Source: Persicobacter sp. CCB-QB2
GTDB taxonomy: Bacteria > Bacteroidota > Bacteroidia > Cytophagales > Cyclobacteriaceae
Length of the DNA stretch: 64,000 nucleotides
Direction of reading: 5' to 3'
Assembly: GCF_001274635.1 (NCBI RefSeq)
Contig: NZ_LBGV01000001.1
Coordinates: 1,426,001-1,490,000 of the forward strand
The translations under genes were made by a program, and so were the position numbers. Each line of letters begins with the position of its first letter. Within the stretch, counting starts at the first letter, position 1. The notes under the pieces are model-generated. The model did no database searches, was not told the DNA's origin, and saw only the letters and a program-made list of their open reading frames with translations. Of the stretch, positions 61,588 to 64,000 are shown piece after piece.

Positions 61588-62850
61588 CTATTTTTTCATT
61601 ACAGCGATCAAAGCCAATGCGCCCATGCCCATCATCATCATGGTTTGAGGGTTCATCTGGCTGCCTTGTTGGGTTTTCATGATTTCAAAGGCCGCAGCAT
61701 TGGCGGCAGCTTCTCCCTGCGCTTTGGCAATGGAGGCGCTTTCATGCACCGACATCCCATTACCTTGTTGCGGACGAATGATATTCATAACCGTATCCAA
61801 GGTGTCCTTCAGGAAGTTACCGCCACTTCCGCCACTTGGCATCAAAGCATTTGGCGGAAGTGGCGGAAGCGCTGGTGCGGTGTTCATGGTTTGTATTCCT
61901 TTGGGTTGTAGCGGCGCTACACTCACCGGTTTAGGCGGAGAAATCCGGGCCATTTTTTTGGCTTTTCTGCGTTCTCGGATTTTCTTAATTCCTTTTCCAA
62001 TGGCTTTTACTCCTTTGCCTACCAGACTGGCGACTGGCGCTAAGAAAGAGAGTAAGCCCAATTGTCCCAGGCCGCCAAGCCCAAGCATTTGCCGGGGCTG
62101 CATTTCATAATAGGTGGTACCATCGAAGAATAGCATGTCGTCTTCCGGTCCGTAAATGCCCTGAATTTCTTCCGAATAATAGAGCTGTTGATTAGCTGAG
62201 GCGGATTTTTCAATGGGCTGGAAAGATTCTTCCACCCCCTCTAATCCATTGAGGAAACGAATGGGTAACATGCTTTTATCGTATTTTTTACTGAATGGCT
62301 TTTCCTGATCGAACTGGCTGAGCACCGGATCAATGGTGGCATAAGGCTTGGGCATGGAGCCGTCTTTATTCGGGACAATCACATAGACATGCTGATAACT
62401 TTCTCGGCCATTGTAGGCCGTTTTTCGAAGCTTGTGCGCAATGCCCAAATTGTACAAAATGGAGCTGGCTAAAATCGAATAGCAATCACAATCCACGCCT
62501 TCGGCCCGGTCTGCCCATGACCTCGCAGGTCGACGCAATTGTTCTTCGTGTCGGGCGTCAGGGGTGTATTGGATATGATGATAGATGAAATTCCAAATGT
62601 TTCGGGCAGTCTCATAATCATTCTTGCCTTTTAAAACAGTGGAAATCCTTTGGGTATCTTTTAGGGTCTGCTCAATGATTTGCCCCATGAATTTGAGGGT
62701 ATCAAAGCTATCGCCCGAATGCGTCAATAAAGGATTGGTCCTTTCCGGCTTGGGGAAATACCGATCGAACTCCCTGCCGGATTTAATCTTCCGCTTACCA
62801 CTGGCCACAAGGCCCAAATGATCATTGCCGTTCAAATATCTCACAATCAT
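61588..62850 (-). CDS. transglutaminase-like cysteine protein with hydrophobic C-terminal half
   Basis: A 420-residue protein. Residues about 80-180 hold a transglutaminase/cysteine-protease core: C121 in GVDCDCYSIL as likely nucleophile, H154 in SYQHVYVIVP and D174 in ATIDPVL. The C-terminal half is low-complexity, with a glycine/leucine-rich membrane-type stretch (LGLGGLGQLGLLSFLAPVAS), a basic patch, prolines and a final hydrophobic helix (MMMMGMGALALIAVMKK). Bacterial relatives act as peptidases or crosslinkers. In this operon it may process or crosslink virion proteins or act on the cell wall. Confidence 0.7.
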   Translation of the reverse strand: MIVRYLNGNDHLGLVASGKRKIKSGREFDRYFPKPERTNPLLTHSGDSFDTLKFMGQIIEQTLKDTQRISTVLKGKNDYETARNIWNFIYHHIQYTPDARHEEQLRRPARSWADRAEGVDCDCYSILASSILYNLGIAHKLRKTAYNGRESYQHVYVIVPNKDGSMPKPYATIDPVLSQFDQEKPFSKKYDKSMLPIRFLNGLEGVEESFQPIEKSASANQQLYYSEEIQGIYGPEDDMLFFDGTTYYEMQPRQMLGLGGLGQLGLLSFLAPVASLVGKGVKAIGKGIKKIRERRKAKKMARISPPKPVSVAPLQPKGIQTMNTAPALPPLPPNALMPSGGSGGNFLKDTLDTVMNIIRPQQGNGMSVHESASIAKAQGEAAANAAAFEIMKTQQGSQMNPQTMMMMGMGALALIAVMKK

Positions 62851-63296
62851 AGCTGAAAAGTTTTGGTGTGAGACAATGACTGCCCATTCAGTTTGCCGGT
62901 GACTTTCGCCACGATGGTGGCGCCTTTCAAACTGAAATTGCTCAGCATATTCCGAACGGTCGAAAAGGGCAGCTCCAGGGTGATATTATTGATGCGCTGC
63001 GTGCTTCCGGCTTTGATCTCAAATGACTGATGGATGGAATAACCTTCCACCAACGGATTCAAAACACCAGGAGCCTTCTGGTGAAAAAGCTTCACAAAAA
63101 CATCCTGCACATGAGCATCAATATTCGAAACATTGATCACCTGCAAGTCCACCTTGAAAGTCAGTTTGGTCAGGTCCACCGAATGGAGTCGCACCGCTTT
63201 TAAATCCAATTTCACCTGATCAGATAAGTGAGCGAATTGATTGTACAGCATGCCCGCGCCTATAATTGCCGATATGATAAGTCCTGCTTGGATCAT
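62847..63296 (-). CDS. LEA14-like protein with N-terminal membrane anchor
   Basis: A 149-residue protein with an N-terminal transmembrane helix (GLIISAIIGAGMLYNQF) and a body fitting the LEA type 2/WHy beta-sandwich: KLTFKVDLQVINVSNIDAH, the long strand pair and ATIVAKVTGKLNG. Such domains stabilise membranes or proteins in other systems. It is the first gene of the leftward operon and overlaps the transglutaminase-like gene by ATGA. Confidence 0.68.
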   Translation of the reverse strand: MIQAGLIISAIIGAGMLYNQFAHLSDQVKLDLKAVRLHSVDLTKLTFKVDLQVINVSNIDAHVQDVFVKLFHQKAPGVLNPLVEGYSIHQSFEIKAGSTQRINNITLELPFSTVRNMLSNFSLKGATIVAKVTGKLNGQSLSHTKTFQL

Positions 63297-63364
63297 ATCG
63301 ATTTAACTGTAACCGCTATCGCTCATCAGGCATTTTTAAGCAAGCGCGACCATTTTCAGGCTAG

Positions 63365-63397
63365 AAAGTGCAACAAAGTGCATTATAGTTCATGAAC
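63365..63397. promoter_or_regulatory. operator-like repeats in the divergent region
   Basis: AAAGTGCA occurs at 63365-63372 and 63375-63382, followed by the perfect palindrome GTTCATGAAC at 63388-63397. They lie between the leftward virion operon and the rightward helix-turn-helix gene, a natural site for the small regulator to act. Confidence 0.5.
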
Positions 63398-63452
63398 TGA
63401 CGAATAATTTGCGCAAAAGATAGTTATTCTACATGAACCAACATTTAACCTG

Positions 63453-63626
63453 ATGAATGCAGAAGAACTCAATGGGATGTACACAAGGATTGAAGTGGCT
63501 CGTATGCTCAATATTCACCGCAATACCCTGCGCCTGTACATGAAACGCTATGGAGTGGAAGTCGAAAAGAGGCGGTTGTCGATAAAGGATGTGAAGCGGA
63601 TTTTTGAGGCTTTGGGGATGGGGTGA
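63453..63626 (+). CDS. small helix-turn-helix protein (excisionase/regulator-like)
   Basis: A 57-residue protein beginning MNAEELNGMYTRIEVARMLN, with a helix-turn-helix of the MerR/excisionase type (TRIEVARMLNIHRNTLRLYM) and a C-terminal helix (KDVKRIFEALGMG). Phage excisionases and regulators of this size often sit at the end of an element opposite the integrase. It faces away from the virion operon and may control it. Confidence 0.7.
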   Translation: MNAEELNGMYTRIEVARMLNIHRNTLRLYMKRYGVEVEKRRLSIKDVKRIFEALGMG

Positions 63627-63793
63627 AATATTATTCAAGCGCCGTTTTTTTGATGTTAATAAAACATCCCTTCTATAATCGGAATAAAAATTGATATTTC
63701 TCTTTTCTATTAAAGTCAAAAGCCATAAGTTTGAAATAGTATGATTCCAATAAAATAAATAACTATATAAACTTAACGTTACATTTTTTAAAA

Positions 63794-64000
63794 ATGCATT
63801 TACCTACTTTACAAAAAAACTCACGAATAAGAAGTTGGGTTATCTTATCTCTATTTAGTGTTATACTTATATATACTACATCGTGTAAAAAGGACGATAC
63901 TGTAGAACCAATCGGTACAGATTCCTTTTTGACTGATTCGGATATGGAAAATATGACTAAGTTGGGAAACCAGTTGGATAATCCATTTTCTGTAAAAAAT
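63794..64000 (+). CDS. lipoprotein, N-terminal part (runs off the window)
   Basis: An open frame of 69 codons that continues beyond the right edge. It starts with a type II signal peptide: basic N-terminus, hydrophobic stretch (WVILSLFSVILIYTT) and lipobox TTSC with Cys 31, followed by KKDDTVEP, a typical surface-lipoprotein linker in Bacteroidota. The mature domain is outside the window. It marks the return to host DNA. Confidence 0.75.
   Translation, partial: MHLPTLQKNSRIRSWVILSLFSVILIYTTSCKKDDTVEPIGTDSFLTDSDMENMTKLGNQLDNPFSVKN

Larger units (their letters stand above)
47194..63626. mobile_element. integrated element, candidate non-tailed provirus
   Basis: Bounded by a tyrosine recombinase on the left and a small helix-turn-helix protein on the right. 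Inside is one long leftward gene series with lysis genes (GH108 lysozyme, 3-TM holin), small membrane proteins, beta-rich candidate virion proteins, adsorption-type proteins with shared modules and DNA-processing genes (RadA-like ATPase, ArdC/ParB-like). No terminase, portal, HK97-fold capsid, tail or conjugation gene is recognised. Such a set fits a tailless, perhaps membrane-containing virus better than a tailed prophage remnant. Ends are approximate. Confidence 0.7.

Noticed and set aside
47194..63626. tailed prophage remnant
   Set aside because: The lysis genes are present, but none of the head or tail hallmark genes of tailed phages is recognisable over 16 kb of otherwise intact genes.
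46710..63793. direct-repeat attachment sites of the second element
   Set aside because: Comparing the stretch before the integrase with that after the helix-turn-helix gene showed only T-rich similarity, nothing worth calling a core.

Overview
The window reads as a chromosome segment of a Bacteroidota bacterium, probably of the Cytophagia type. It shows a Bacteroidota-style promoter (TTG, 19 bp, TAnnTTTG at 4461-4490), low-to-moderate GC, a fused phosphoserine phosphatase/3-phosphoglycerate dehydrogenase, an aminotransferase and a DUF4230-like protein, and two mobile elements of Bacteroidota character. No tRNA, rRNA or CRISPR array was seen.

Layout. (1) 1-5900, host DNA: the end of an AAA+ ATPase gene, the serB-serA fusion, gmd (GDP-mannose 4,6-dehydratase), a small secreted protein and a long intergenic stretch rich in terminators and short repeats. 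(2) about 5.9-39.14 kb, a Mu-like transposable prophage with a contractile tail. A LexA/S24-type repressor faces left. An early operon (Ner-like regulator, MuA-like transposase, MuB-like ATPase, many small genes) runs right to 16.1 kb. A head module (small and large terminase, gp36-like, portal, head morphogenesis, virion morphogenesis) runs left from 21.85 to 16.1 kb. A second late block (prohead protease, capsid, lysis, sheath, tube, frameshifted tail chaperone, tape measure, hub, spike, baseplate, fibres) runs right to 39.09 kb. (3) 39.15-47.19 kb, host DNA: a paralogue of the secreted protein on the other side of the prophage, a double UspA protein, an M3 oligopeptidase, a DUF4230-like protein and a frameshifted aminotransferase. 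(4) 47.19-63.63 kb, a second integrated element with a tyrosine recombinase at its left end and a small helix-turn-helix protein at its right end. A long leftward operon carries a LEA14-like protein, a transglutaminase-like protein, several beta-rich candidate virion proteins, paired adsorption-type proteins, a very basic protein, an annexin-like membrane protein, a GH108 lysozyme, a 3-TM holin, an ArdC/ParB-like protein and a RadA-like ATPase; a Doc-type toxin-antitoxin pair points the other way. I see no terminase, portal, HK97 capsid or tail gene here, so it looks like a non-tailed provirus or another virion-forming element. This is the most interesting part of the window. (5) From 63.79 kb, the start of a host lipoprotein gene.

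A cross-cutting observation: five genes are each interrupted at a short G run (coding strand) where one additional G restores a full-length, family-typical protein (near 18180, 21325, 36748, 51406 and 61530), and the aminotransferase has a further single-base lesion near 46018. This looks more like base-calling error than biology, and it affects how several genes should be read.
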